Origin: Myxococcales bacterium
GTDB lineage: Bacteria > Myxococcota_A > Polyangia > Haliangiales > Haliangiaceae
Length of the DNA: 64,000 nucleotides
Assembly (NCBI GenBank): GCA_016717005.1
Contig: JADJUF010000041.1
Location: 124,001 to 188,000 of the forward strand
Reading direction: 5' to 3'
Shown: piece after piece, positions 42,421 through 50,722 of the stretch
How the letters are laid out: every line of letters begins with the position of its first letter
Numbering within the stretch: position 1 is the first letter of the stretch
Program-made: the position numbers and the translations under genes
The notes under the pieces: generated by a model
Database searches by the model: none
What the model was told of the DNA's origin: nothing
What the model saw: only the letters and a program-made list of their open reading frames with translations

Positions 42421-42914
42421 GACGCCACGAAGCCGGTCCGCTCGTACAGATGCCGGGCCGGGTTCTCGGGGCGCACCTGGAGGTGGAGCGCGCCCACGCC
42501 GAGCTCGCGCAGCACCGGGACCAGGGCCTCGAGCGCGGCCGCGCCGGCGCCACCGCCGCGGACCTCGGGATCGATCCACAGCTCGGTGAGGACCGCGTCG
42601 CGGCCGCCGAACTCGAGGTCGTAGCCGAACGTGACGATCGCGTAGCCGACGGTCGCGGCGCCGCGCTCGATCAGCCACGCGTTGCCGAGGGCCGGCTCGG
42701 CCAGCAGGCGCGCGAGCGCGGCCGCGAGCGTCGCGTCGCTGATCGCGATGCCCTCGTGGTCGTTGAGCGCGCGCGTGCGCGGCAGGAGCGCGTCCAGATC
42801 CGCCGCGGTCGCGGCCCGGACCGTGGTCAGGAGCGCGACGTCGCCCGCGGGCTCGCTTCCAGGCTCACGCGTGGGCGCGCGCGCGGCCTCGCTCGCGACC
42901 TCGCCCGCCGTCAC
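42387..42914 (-). CDS. GNAT-family N-acetyltransferase
   Basis: 175 residues from a GTG at 42914 that overlaps the PP2C stop as GTGA. The acetyl-CoA site is visible in LTELWIDPEVRGGGAGAAAL (RGGGAG loop), followed by LHLQVRPENPARHLYERTGF, the usual C-terminal block, and an N-terminal ATAADLDALLPRTRALNDHE. Residues 1-30 are an extra Ala/Glu-rich stretch, so translation may also begin at a later GTG/TTG near the VRAATAADL block. It is coupled to a PP2C phosphatase. Substrate unknown. Confidence 0.82.
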   Translation of the reverse strand: MTAGEVASEAARAPTREPGSEPAGDVALLTTVRAATAADLDALLPRTRALNDHEGIAISDATLAAALARLLAEPALGNAWLIERGAATVGYAIVTFGYDLEFGGRDAVLTELWIDPEVRGGGAGAAALEALVPVLRELGVGALHLQVRPENPARHLYERTGFVASPRTVMTRKLT

Positions 42915-44131
42915 GCGCCGGACTTGTCGCCGTCGGTCTTGGGCACCGGGCCGGTGTCGTCGTGGGCCAAGCTGGCCCGCACCGGCGGCGGCAGCGTCGC
43001 CGCGTTCGCGATCGCGGTCGGACCGTCCTCGTCGACGGCGTCGTCGCCGACCACCAGCGCCGGCGCCGGGATCGCGGGATCGGTCGCGTCGAGCGCGCCG
43101 ACCTCGCTGCCGGGCAGATCCGGCGGCGGCGGCACCGGCGCGAGCATCGGCGCGGTCGGGCGCGTGGCCGCCTCGCTCGCGGCCTTCTTCTTGCCCCCGG
43201 CGATGCTGGCGGGGCCGCCGCTCTTGTGGAACGCCGAGCCCAGGCGATCGAGCTCGCGCGGCGAGATGTTCTCGGTCGACTCGTCCTCGCTCCAGGTGGC
43301 CCCACCGACGCTGCCGACATCGACCGGCTGGGTGCTGTCGTCGACCACGGCCATCGGCACCGCGTCGGTCAGATCGACGACGGTGACGATGATGCCGGTG
43401 ATGTTGTCGTGACCGCCGCGCTCCTTGGCCGCGTCGATCATCTTGGCGATCGCGGCCTCGGCCGGATCGGCCCCGAGCATGTCGGCGATCTCCTGCTCGA
43501 CCAGGAAGTAGTCGTGGAGCCCGTCCGAGCACAGGAGCAGCTGATCCTGCTCGCGCAGCTGCAGGTGCGCCATCTCGACCCCGACGTCCGCGGCGACGCC
43601 GATGGCGTTGACCAGCACCGTCCGATAAGGCGACACCAGCGCCTCCTCGATCGTCAACTTGCCCTCGATCACCAGCACCTCGGCGACGGTGTGGTCGGTC
43701 GTGAGCTGCGCCGCCTTGCCGTCGCGGACCAGGTAGGTGCGGCTGTCGCCGACGTGGGCGACGAACGCCTCGCGCCCGGCCACCAGGACCACGTCGAGCG
43801 TGGTGCCCATGCCGGCCTTGTCGGCCTCCTTGGCGCCGCGCTGGAACACCGCCTGGTGGGCCGCCAGGACCGCGCTCTGCAGCAGCTGCACCAGCGCCTT
43901 GCGGGCGTTGTCGGTCGGCCGCTGCACGAACGCCTCGACCAAGCTGACCGCGGCCTCGAGGGTCTTGCGCACGGTCTCGACCGCCATCGCGCTGGCGACC
44001 TCGCCCGCGGCGTGGCCGCCCATGCCGTCGGCCACGATGAAGAACCGGCCGCCGGGGTCGACGAACAGCGCGTCCTCGTTGTGGTCGCGCACGACCCCAA
44101 CGTCGGTGAGCATCACCGCCTCGAGCTTCAC
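42911..44131 (-). CDS. PP2C-family protein phosphatase
   Basis: 406 residues from a GTG at 44131 with an AAGGA site six bases upstream. PP2C motifs: VVRDHNEDALFVDP, ADGMGGHAAGEVASAMAVET, FVAHVGDSRTYLVRDG, LTTDHTVAEVLV, LLLCSDGLHDYF and GGHDNITGIIV, with the metal-binding Asp residues in place. Residues ~250-406 are a Pro/Ala/Asp-rich tail without fold signs (for example KKKAASEAATRPTAPMLAPV). This phosphatase probably opposes Ser/Thr kinases in this genome. It is the first gene of a two-gene unit with the acetyltransferase and divergent from dctP. Confidence 0.93.
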   Translation of the reverse strand: MKLEAVMLTDVGVVRDHNEDALFVDPGGRFFIVADGMGGHAAGEVASAMAVETVRKTLEAAVSLVEAFVQRPTDNARKALVQLLQSAVLAAHQAVFQRGAKEADKAGMGTTLDVVLVAGREAFVAHVGDSRTYLVRDGKAAQLTTDHTVAEVLVIEGKLTIEEALVSPYRTVLVNAIGVAADVGVEMAHLQLREQDQLLLCSDGLHDYFLVEQEIADMLGADPAEAAIAKMIDAAKERGGHDNITGIIVTVVDLTDAVPMAVVDDSTQPVDVGSVGGATWSEDESTENISPRELDRLGSAFHKSGGPASIAGGKKKAASEAATRPTAPMLAPVPPPPDLPGSEVGALDATDPAIPAPALVVGDDAVDEDGPTAIANAATLPPPVRASLAHDDTGPVPKTDGDKSGA

Positions 44132-44369
44132 GCGTGGTCCTTCGTCATGGCGTCGCTCCGAGCCGGCAGATGCGCAACTTCTGGAGATTTTCCCTGGATC
44201 CCGCCGGGACCGCAAGGCCGGGGGGCTCGATTGGCCGCCGCCGGCCCGAATGGGCTGAATGCGCGGCCGGGCCGGGCCGTCGAATGCCGGAGATTGACCG
44301 GCGCGGGCGCTTTGTCTACGGTCCGCGGAACGCTCGCGCCCCGGTGAGCGCCCACGCCCTGGAGAACCG

Positions 44370-45401
44370 ATGCCCCCGACCCTCAGCCGCCGTACCGTCG
44401 TCGCCGTCCTGGCCTGCCTGGCCCTGGCCGCCGGCCCCGCCGCCGCCGACGACCCGATCGTCATGAAGATCGCCACGGTGGCGCCCGACCGGACCCCCTG
44501 GGCTGACCTGCTCAAGGGCTACAAGAAGGCGGTCGAGACCAAGTCCGGCGGCCGCATCAAGGTGCGCGTCTTCCTCGGCGGCACGATGGGGGACGAGAAC
44601 GAGACCGTCCGCATGACCTCCCGCGGCCAGCTCTCGGGCGTGGGCGCCTCGACCGGCGCGGTGGCGTCGATCGTCGAGGAGCTGTCGGCCATCGAGATCC
44701 CGTTCCTGTTCGCCAACGCCAACGAGGCCGACTACGTCCTCGACAAGTTCCTGATGGCGCCGATGGAGGAGAAGTTCAAGGCCAAGGGCCTGGTGCTCGG
44801 CTTCTGGAGCGAGAACGGCTTCCGCCACTTCGGCAGCGACACGCCGATTCTCGAGCCCGGCGACCTCAAGAACAAGAAGATGCGGTCGCAGGAGTCCTAC
44901 GTCCACATCGAGATGTGGAAGCAGCTCCAGGCCGCCGCCCAGGCGATCCCGACCACCGAGGTGACGACCGCGCTCAAGACCGGCTCGGTGTCCGGCTTCG
45001 ATCAGGCGCTCCTCTATATGGTCGCCGGCGCCTGGCACACGTCGATCAAGCACCTGACGCTGTCGGCGCACATCTACCAGCCGGCGGTGATCACCTTCAA
45101 CAAGGCCTGGTTCGACAAGCTGCCGCCCGATCTGCAGAAGATCGTCATCGACGAGGGCCGCGCGATCGTGCGCCCGGGCCGCACCGCGATCCGCAAGATG
45201 AACCCGAAGCTGGTCAAGATCATCGAGAAGGCCGGCGTCAAGATCCACACGCTCACGCCGGCGCAGCGCAAGGCGTTCGTCGCCGCGACCGCCGGGGTGC
45301 GCCAGAAGGTCAAGGACTCGAGCGCCTCGACCAAGGCGGTCGTCGAGACCATCGAGGCCGGCATCGCCGACTTCAAGGCCAAGGGCGGCAAGCGCAAGTA
45401 G
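44370..45401 (+). CDS. dctP: TRAP transporter substrate-binding protein DctP
   Basis: 343 residues from the ATG at 44370, with GGAG eight bases upstream. A signal peptide (MPPTLSRRTVVAVLACLALA, ending near AAAD) precedes the DctP fold: VMKIATVAPDRTPWADLLKG, KVRVFLGGTMGDENE, FLFANANEADYVLDKFLMAP, LGFWSENGFRHFGSD and LYMVAGAWHTSIKHL (conserved Trp). It binds a carboxylate (C4-dicarboxylate, 2-keto acid or similar; the ligand is not predictable by eye) and passes it to DctQM. A hairpin with a T-run separates it from dctQ. Confidence 0.92.
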   Translation: MPPTLSRRTVVAVLACLALAAGPAAADDPIVMKIATVAPDRTPWADLLKGYKKAVETKSGGRIKVRVFLGGTMGDENETVRMTSRGQLSGVGASTGAVASIVEELSAIEIPFLFANANEADYVLDKFLMAPMEEKFKAKGLVLGFWSENGFRHFGSDTPILEPGDLKNKKMRSQESYVHIEMWKQLQAAAQAIPTTEVTTALKTGSVSGFDQALLYMVAGAWHTSIKHLTLSAHIYQPAVITFNKAWFDKLPPDLQKIVIDEGRAIVRPGRTAIRKMNPKLVKIIEKAGVKIHTLTPAQRKAFVAATAGVRQKVKDSSASTKAVVETIEAGIADFKAKGGKRK

Positions 45402-45428
45402 CGTCGCCGCCACCCGACCGCCCCGCCT

Positions 45429-45458
45429 GCCCCGGTCCTGGCCGGGGCTTGGCGTTTT
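45429..45458 (+). terminator. attenuator-like hairpin between dctP and dctQ
   Basis: GCCCCGG-TCCTGG-CCGGGGC (45429-45448) forms a perfect 7-base stem followed by TT and, six bases on, TTTT at 45455-45458. It lies 28 bases after the dctP stop. It would allow partial termination or mRNA stabilisation, giving more binding protein than permease, as commonly seen for binding-protein operons. Confidence 0.6.
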
Positions 45459-45486
45459 CGGCGCGGGACTCCGGTACGATGCGCCG

Positions 45487-46209
45487 ATGGCAGACGAGCC
45501 GACCTCGGCGTGGGCGCCGACCTTTCCGATCGTCCGGCGGATCGACGCGCTCTGGCACCAGGGCGAGCGGCTCCTGTGCGGGATGATCTTCCTGGTCATG
45601 GCGCTGATGGTGTTCGCGTCGGTCGTGACCGAGACCTTCGGCAACCGGCGCCACGTCTCCGACGTGGTCATCCTGGCCGGGCTGTGCCTGATGGCGGTCC
45701 GCACCCGGGCCGTCAAGGAGGGTGAGACGCCCTGGTCGTGGCCGGCGTCGTTGGGGATCGCGGCGATCGCCACCGTCGTCATCGCCGGCTCGGTCTACCT
45801 CTACACCGAGCGGTTCGCCGGCGGCTTCATCTGGGCCCAGAAGCTGGCGCTGGTGATGATGATCTGGGTCGCGCTGCTGGGCGCGTCGATGGCCACCTAC
45901 GACCGCTCGCACCTCGCGCTCGAGTTCGGCGAGAAGATCTGGCCCGCGCGCGTGCGGCCGTACATCCAGGCCCTGGCGCTGGCCGTGGCCTCGGCGTTCT
46001 GCGCCGCCGCGCTCCTGCTCGCGGTCGATCTCGTCACCCACCAGCGCCACGAGGGCCTGCGCGTCGACGCCAACCGGTGGCTGCCGACCTGGGCCGCGTT
46101 CGTGATCGTCCCGTACGCCTTCGGCGCGATGGCCATCCGGCTGCTGGCGCAGGCGACGACCACCGCGACCGGCAAGGCCGAGCCGGTCGAGGAGCGGCTG
46201 CCGTCATGA
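45487..46209 (+). CDS. dctQ: TRAP transporter small permease DctQ
   Basis: 240 residues from the ATG at 45487. Four hydrophobic segments: GMIFLVMALMVFASVVTETF, SLGIAAIATVVIAGSVYLYT with the neighbouring AQKLALVMMIWVALLGASMA, IQALALAVASAFCAAALLLA and LPTWAAFVIVPYAFGAMAIR. The usual DctQ position of a Trp/Glu-rich block before the second helix pair is partly kept. At 240 residues it is longer than most (~170). The stop overlaps the dctM ATG by four bases. Role: forms the membrane complex with DctM. Confidence 0.82.
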   Translation: MADEPTSAWAPTFPIVRRIDALWHQGERLLCGMIFLVMALMVFASVVTETFGNRRHVSDVVILAGLCLMAVRTRAVKEGETPWSWPASLGIAAIATVVIAGSVYLYTERFAGGFIWAQKLALVMMIWVALLGASMATYDRSHLALEFGEKIWPARVRPYIQALALAVASAFCAAALLLAVDLVTHQRHEGLRVDANRWLPTWAAFVIVPYAFGAMAIRLLAQATTTATGKAEPVEERLPS

Positions 46210-47813
46210 CCGTCCTGCTCGTCATCATCGTCCTGGCGCTGATCGGCGCGCCGCTGTTCGTGATCGTCGGCGCGGCCACCGCGGCGGCGTTCGCGACCAT
46301 GACCGATCTGATCCACAACTTCACCGACCTCGGCGGCTGGATGATCGACCCGTTCGAGTCGCTCATGGGCCGCGATCAGTTCCTGGCGATCCCGCTGTTC
46401 ATCGCCTCGGGCGCGGTCATGACCGAGGGCGGCATGGCCCGACGCCTGGTCGACTTCGCGCGCGCGGCGCTCGGCTGGCTGCCGGGCGGCCTCGGCATCA
46501 CGGCGGTGTTCGCGTGCATGATCTTCGCCGCGATCACCGGCAGCTCGCCGGTCACGCTGATCGCGGTCGGCTCGATCATGTTCCCGGCGATGGTCCGGGC
46601 CGGCTACCCCGAGAACTTCTCGCTCGGCCTGGTCATGACCGCCGGCTCGCTCGGCTGCCTGGTCATGCCGTCGCTGATCCTGATGATCTACTCGCTGGCC
46701 GTCATGGGCGCCGGCGTGGCCGCGGTCGACAGCTCCGACATGTTCCTGGCGTCGGCGCTGCCGGCGGTCGCGCTGATGCTCGCGCTGTCGGGCTACTCGG
46801 TGGTGGTCGGCCTCAAGGTCGAGGCGCGCGAGGCGTTCTCGTGGCAGCGGCTCGCGACGACCGGCCGCGAGGGCGTCTGGGCGCTGCTCCTGCCGATCAT
46901 CATCGTCGCCGGCATCTACACCGGCAAGTTCCCGCCGTTCAAGGCCGGCGCCGTCGCGTTCGTCTACGCGCTCGTGGTCACGACCGTCATCCACCGCGAG
47001 CTCGACTTCCCCAAGGTCGTCGCGGCCCTGGCCAACGCCGGGCGGCTGATGGGCATGCTGATCCTGATCATCGCGTTCACGTTCGGCATCAACAAGCTCA
47101 TCCCCGAGATCGGCGTCGAGGAGTCGCTGACCAAGGCCCTGACCGACAACGACATCGGCCCGATCGGCTTCATGCTGATCGTCAACGTCCTCTTGATCGT
47201 GCTGGGCGCGCTGATGGACTCGGTGTCGGCGACGCTGGTGTTCGCGCCGATCCTGGCGCCGATCGCGGTCAAGACCTACGGCATCGACCCGATCCACTTC
47301 GGCGTGGTGTTCGTCGTGAACATGGAGATCGGGTACCTGGCGCCGCCGGTGGCGACCAACCTGTTCGTGGCGTCGGCCTTGTTCAAGAAGCCGTTCGGGC
47401 AGGTGTCGCGCGCGATCCTGCCCGGGCTGGCGCTCACGACCGCGGCCCTGTTCGTGTTCATGTTCGTGCCGACCTTCTCGAAGGGCCTGGTCAACCTCAG
47501 CCGCGGCACCGGGTTCTACGAGTCGTTCCCGTGGGACGGCACCCCGACCCACGCCGCCGCCACCGGCGGCAACCGGGTCGACCTCGGCGCGCTGTCCGAC
47601 GAGGCCAAGGCCGAGGCCGACAAGGCCAAGGCCGAGCTCAACAAGATGGGCGACGAGTACTACTTCGGCGGCCAGGACGACCCCGGCGCGCTGCCGACGG
47701 AGGACGACGACGGCGACGGCGGGGTCGCGCCGGCCTCCGACGGGGACGCCGGCGTCGGCGCGCCCGACGCGGAAGCTGACGACGACGACGACTACGGCGG
47801 CGTGCAGCTGTAG
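46206..47813 (+). CDS. dctM: TRAP transporter large permease DctM with acidic C-terminal extension
   Basis: 535 residues from the ATG at 46206. Twelve or so membrane helices with DctM blocks such as LIALIGAPLFVIVGA-like start, FACMIFAAITGSSPVTLIAV, GSLGCLVMPSLILMIYSLAV, and VVFVVNMEIGYLAPPVATNL. Normal DctM ends at about 430 residues; here a ~100-residue hydrophilic tail (from about residue 440) with many Asp/Glu and Ala (EADKAKAELNKMGDEYYFGG, then DDDDDYGG near the end) extends it, presumably on the cytoplasmic or periplasmic face. It imports the DctP ligand by ion symport. Confidence 0.93.
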   Translation: MTVLLVIIVLALIGAPLFVIVGAATAAAFATMTDLIHNFTDLGGWMIDPFESLMGRDQFLAIPLFIASGAVMTEGGMARRLVDFARAALGWLPGGLGITAVFACMIFAAITGSSPVTLIAVGSIMFPAMVRAGYPENFSLGLVMTAGSLGCLVMPSLILMIYSLAVMGAGVAAVDSSDMFLASALPAVALMLALSGYSVVVGLKVEAREAFSWQRLATTGREGVWALLLPIIIVAGIYTGKFPPFKAGAVAFVYALVVTTVIHRELDFPKVVAALANAGRLMGMLILIIAFTFGINKLIPEIGVEESLTKALTDNDIGPIGFMLIVNVLLIVLGALMDSVSATLVFAPILAPIAVKTYGIDPIHFGVVFVVNMEIGYLAPPVATNLFVASALFKKPFGQVSRAILPGLALTTAALFVFMFVPTFSKGLVNLSRGTGFYESFPWDGTPTHAAATGGNRVDLGALSDEAKAEADKAKAELNKMGDEYYFGGQDDPGALPTEDDDGDGGVAPASDGDAGVGAPDAEADDDDDYGGVQL

Positions 47814-47828
47814 TAGGGTCCCCCGCCC

Positions 47829-48767
47829 ATGGCCAGCGGCTCCCAGTCAGTCGTCGTCAAGGCGCTCGTCGCCAACCTCGGCATCGCGATCGCCAAGTTC
47901 GTCGCGGCGTTCATCTCGCGCTCGGCGTCGATGCTGGCCGAGGCGGTGCACTCGCTGGCCGACTCCGGCAACCAGGTGTTCCTGCTCCTGGGCATGCGCA
48001 AGTCCCAGCGGCAGGAGGACGCGATCCATGAGTTCGGCTACGCCGCCGAGCGCTACTTCTGGGCGTTCATCGTCGCGGTGTCGCTGTTCACGATCGGCGC
48101 GACGTTCTCGATGTACGAGGGCATCCACAAGGTGCTGCACCCGGGCGGCGCGATGGGCAGCCGCACGGTCGCGTACATCGTGCTGGGCGTCTCGATCGGG
48201 CTCGAGCTGTACTCGCTGTCGGCCGCGCTGGCCGAGTTCCGCGCGATCAAGGCCGGCCGCTCGCTCAAGCAGACGATCGACGAGGCCCGCGACGCGGTCG
48301 TGATCGTCGTGCTGTTCGAGGACGTCGCCGCGCTGGTCGGCCTGGTCGCGGCCTTCGGCGGCCTGCTCCTGACCCAGCTCACCGGCAACGCGGTCTGGGA
48401 CGGCGTCGGGTCGATCATCGTCGGCGTCACGCTGTTCGGCGTCGCCGCGTTCCTGGCCCGCAAGACCAAGCACCTGCTGATCGGCCAGTCGGTGACGACG
48501 AGCCAGCGCGCGACGATGATCGAGCTGGTCGCCGCCACGCCAGGCGTGATCAAGCTGATCCACCTGCGCACCATGCACCTCGGCCCCGAGGAGGTGCTGG
48601 TCGGGATGAAGATCGCGGTGGCGCCCGACACCACGGCCGAGGCGTCGGCGGCGCTGGTCGACGCGATCGAGGTCCGGCTGCGGGCGGCGCTGCCGATCCT
48701 GCGCCGGATCTACGTCGAGCTGGCCGCGCCCGACGACGCCCGCGCGCTGCCCGCGACGACGATCTGA
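47829..48767 (+). CDS. CDF-family cation efflux protein
   Basis: 312 residues from the ATG at 47829, 15 bases after dctM. Six helices expected; VANLGIAIAKFVAAFISRSA and MLAEAVHSLADSGNQVFLLL (HSLAD metal-site motif) in the first pair, AVVIVVLFEDVAALVGLVAA (E-D in helix five) and VWDGVGSIIVGVTLFGVAAF (D-G-V-G-S) in the last. The soluble C-terminal ~90 residues carry the LRTMHLGPEEVLVGMKIAVA metallochaperone-like fold. It resembles the SLC30A9-like subgroup. It may export Zn, Co or Mn. Whether it is co-transcribed with the TRAP genes is open. Confidence 0.88.
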   Translation: MASGSQSVVVKALVANLGIAIAKFVAAFISRSASMLAEAVHSLADSGNQVFLLLGMRKSQRQEDAIHEFGYAAERYFWAFIVAVSLFTIGATFSMYEGIHKVLHPGGAMGSRTVAYIVLGVSIGLELYSLSAALAEFRAIKAGRSLKQTIDEARDAVVIVVLFEDVAALVGLVAAFGGLLLTQLTGNAVWDGVGSIIVGVTLFGVAAFLARKTKHLLIGQSVTTSQRATMIELVAATPGVIKLIHLRTMHLGPEEVLVGMKIAVAPDTTAEASAALVDAIEVRLRAALPILRRIYVELAAPDDARALPATTI

Positions 48768-48885
48768 GCGCGCCGCGCGATCGCCTGCGCGCGCGCCGCG
48801 GGGTCGGCCCGGGCGGCGCCGGCCGTGCGCGTCCGGTCGGCACCACGACCGACCTCGCGGGCGCGCCCGCCGCAGCGCTCGGCGC

Positions 48886-49821
48886 TCAGGCGACGCGAAA
48901 GTCGACCGGCGGCGGCGGCGTGCCGACGGCGGCCAGCGCCTCGGCCTGCGCGGTCAGGCGCGCGCGGATGTGCGCGACCGCGTCGGCGGCGGCCTCGGCG
49001 ACGACGAACCGCCGGCCCAGGCGCTGGGCCGCGGCGGCGGTGGTGCCGGCGCCCGCGAACCAGTCGGCGACGCGATCGCCCGGCACGGTGGTGGCGCTGA
49101 CCAGGCGCTCGAGCAGGCGCTGCGGCTTCTGCGACGGCCAGCCGGTGCGCTCGCGATCCGCCCGGTTGAGCGTCTCGATGTCGGTCCACCAGTCCTCGGG
49201 CACCTTGCCGTCCGCGACCGGATAGCGATAGACGCGCCCGGTCTTGCGATCGCGCTTGATCTGGACCGGCCGCCCGTCCTCGTCGTGCTCGACCTTCATG
49301 TGCGAGCCGCCGCGCCGGGGCACCCGCACCTGGTCGGGATAGAACGCCCACCGCGGCGTGCGCCCGTACCACAGGAGCGTGTCGTGCTTGCGCCCGAAGC
49401 CGCGCCGGCTCTTGCCGCCGATCGCGTAGCACCAGACGATCTCACCCGCGAAGCAGTCGGCGCCGAACAGCCGGTCGAGCGCGACCTTGGCGTAGTGGAC
49501 CGCGCGCCAGTCCAGGTGCACCACCAGCGACCCGGTCGCGGCCAGCGCGTCACGGCTGGCGGCCAGCCACGGGCTCAGCCACGCGACGTGGGCGTCGGGA
49601 TCGCCGCCGTCGTCGGCGTAGCGGCCGGCGCGACCGCGCTGGATCCGATCGGTCCCGAACGGCGGATCGACGTAGATCAGCGCCAGGTCGGCGCCGGCGT
49701 GGGCCGCGGCTACCGGCGCGCTGTCGCCGTGGACGACCACGTCGGGCTCGACGGCGGGCGCGGTCGGCGCGGCGAACGGGAGGGTCAGGTTGGTCACGGC
49801 GATCGGCGGTGGTGCTACCAT
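48886..49821 (-). CDS. site-specific DNA methyltransferase (beta-class, adenine-type)
   Basis: 311 residues from the ATG at 49821. The catalytic motif IV LALIYVDPPFGTDRI (DPPF, D52) precedes the AdoMet motif I DRVADWFAGAGTTAAAAQRL near the C-terminus, the order of beta-class N6-adenine or N4-cytosine enzymes. A middle KVPEDWWTDIETLNRADRER with TGWPSQKPQRLLERLV is typical of M.Type III/beta members. No restriction endonuclease gene is adjacent, so this may be an orphan methyltransferase. Its ATG is six bases from the ATG of the divergent gene; both lie in a 14-base perfect palindrome. Confidence 0.9.
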   Translation of the reverse strand: MVAPPPIAVTNLTLPFAAPTAPAVEPDVVVHGDSAPVAAAHAGADLALIYVDPPFGTDRIQRGRAGRYADDGGDPDAHVAWLSPWLAASRDALAATGSLVVHLDWRAVHYAKVALDRLFGADCFAGEIVWCYAIGGKSRRGFGRKHDTLLWYGRTPRWAFYPDQVRVPRRGGSHMKVEHDEDGRPVQIKRDRKTGRVYRYPVADGKVPEDWWTDIETLNRADRERTGWPSQKPQRLLERLVSATTVPGDRVADWFAGAGTTAAAAQRLGRRFVVAEAAADAVAHIRARLTAQAEALAAVGTPPPPVDFRVA

Positions 49822-49831
49822 GCCGGCATGG
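49818..49831. promoter_or_regulatory. perfect palindrome holding two divergent start codons
   Basis: CCATGCCGGCATGG (49818-49831) reads the same on both strands. It contains the ATG of the methyltransferase (minus, 49819-49821) and the ATG of the small plus-strand gene (49828-49830). There is therefore no space for separate 5' untranslated regions; each promoter must lie inside the other gene. It includes GCCGGC and two CATG sites that could be methylated. Confidence 0.7.
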
Positions 49832-50136
49832 AGTTCGGGCGGTGGTATCCGCTCACGGCCGCGGCCGCGCACGCCCCACCAGGACCTGGCGTGTTCCAGG
49901 TGCGGGTCCGCGACGGGCTGATCGACTACCCGCGCGGCAAGAGCGCGATGGTCCACTACGCCGCCGCGCCCGACGTGCGCGCCGCGGCGCGGGACCTCGC
50001 CGCCGCGCACCCCGACGCCGACTGGCTGTGCCGCCACCTCGTCGATCTGGCTGACCCGGCCGCCGCCGCCACGCTCGCGACCAAGCTGGTGCGCGACTTC
50101 ACCGCCCGGTTCGGGCGCGCGCCGGGGCCGCCATGA
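49828..50136 (+). CDS. small protein paired head-to-head with the methyltransferase
   Basis: 102 residues from the ATG at 49828. MEFGRWYPLTAAAAHAPPGP leads into GVFQVRVRDGLIDYPRGKSA, which resembles the 'GVYQLR-G---YVGK' opening of GIY-YIG-like domains, though the second Tyr/Gly part is replaced by YPRGKSAMVHY. The C-terminal half is helical (VRAAARDLAAAHPDADWLCR). The family is not certain. The stop overlaps the next gene as ATGA. The head-to-head arrangement with a DNA methyltransferase suggests a linked role. Confidence 0.6.
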   Translation: MEFGRWYPLTAAAAHAPPGPGVFQVRVRDGLIDYPRGKSAMVHYAAAPDVRAAARDLAAAHPDADWLCRHLVDLADPAAAATLATKLVRDFTARFGRAPGPP

Positions 50137-50675
50137 GGCTGGTCGACGCCGACGCTGAGGATCCGGTCGTCGCGCCGCCGCCGCCGCCGCGTCGGCTCGA
50201 CAAGCGCCGGGTGTCGGTGTCGTTCCTGTTCACGATCACCGTGCTGGTCGGCAGCGTCGTCGCGGTGTTCACGCTGTTCCCCTCGCGCCACAACCAGGTC
50301 GCCGACAGCGCGCTGGCCGCCCATCGCGCCACCGACGCCTGGGACCTCGACGCGCCCGACCCGGTCGTGCTGGCCGCGTGGGCCCGCGGTGCGGTCGGCC
50401 GCGACCCGCCGCTGCCGACCGGTCCCGGGCTGGTCGTGGTCGGCGTGCGCAAGATCTCGATCCTGCGCCGTCCCGCCGCCGTCATCCGCTACCAGATCGG
50501 CGCCGATCAGGTAACGGTGGTGCTCCAGCGCGCCCGCGATCTGCAGAGCCGCTCGCTGCACAAGGACGACGGCGAGGCGCGGGTCGAGGCCTGGCGCCAC
50601 GGCCCGTGGACCTGCGTCGCCGTCGGGCCCACGGCCACCGTCGCGACCTGGCTCCCGCTCGTGCGCGGCAAGTGA
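50133..50675 (+). CDS. single-pass membrane protein of unknown function
   Basis: 180 residues from the ATG at 50133, overlapping the upstream stop by four bases. A Pro-rich cytoplasmic N-terminus with DKRRVS precedes one membrane helix (FLFTITVLVGSVVAVFTLFP, about residues 32-51). The external part carries LDAPDPVVLAAWARGAVGRD and strand-rich VVVGVRKISILRRPAAVIRY, WTCVAVGPTATVATW. The layout is like the anchored domain of an anti-sigma factor without the zinc-finger part. Function unknown. Confidence 0.6.
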   Translation: MRLVDADAEDPVVAPPPPPRRLDKRRVSVSFLFTITVLVGSVVAVFTLFPSRHNQVADSALAAHRATDAWDLDAPDPVVLAAWARGAVGRDPPLPTGPGLVVVGVRKISILRRPAAVIRYQIGADQVTVVLQRARDLQSRSLHKDDGEARVEAWRHGPWTCVAVGPTATVATWLPLVRGK

Positions 50676-50722
50676 GCTGCGCCGAACGGCGCGGTGACCA
50701 GTCAGCCCGCGACATCGCGCCG

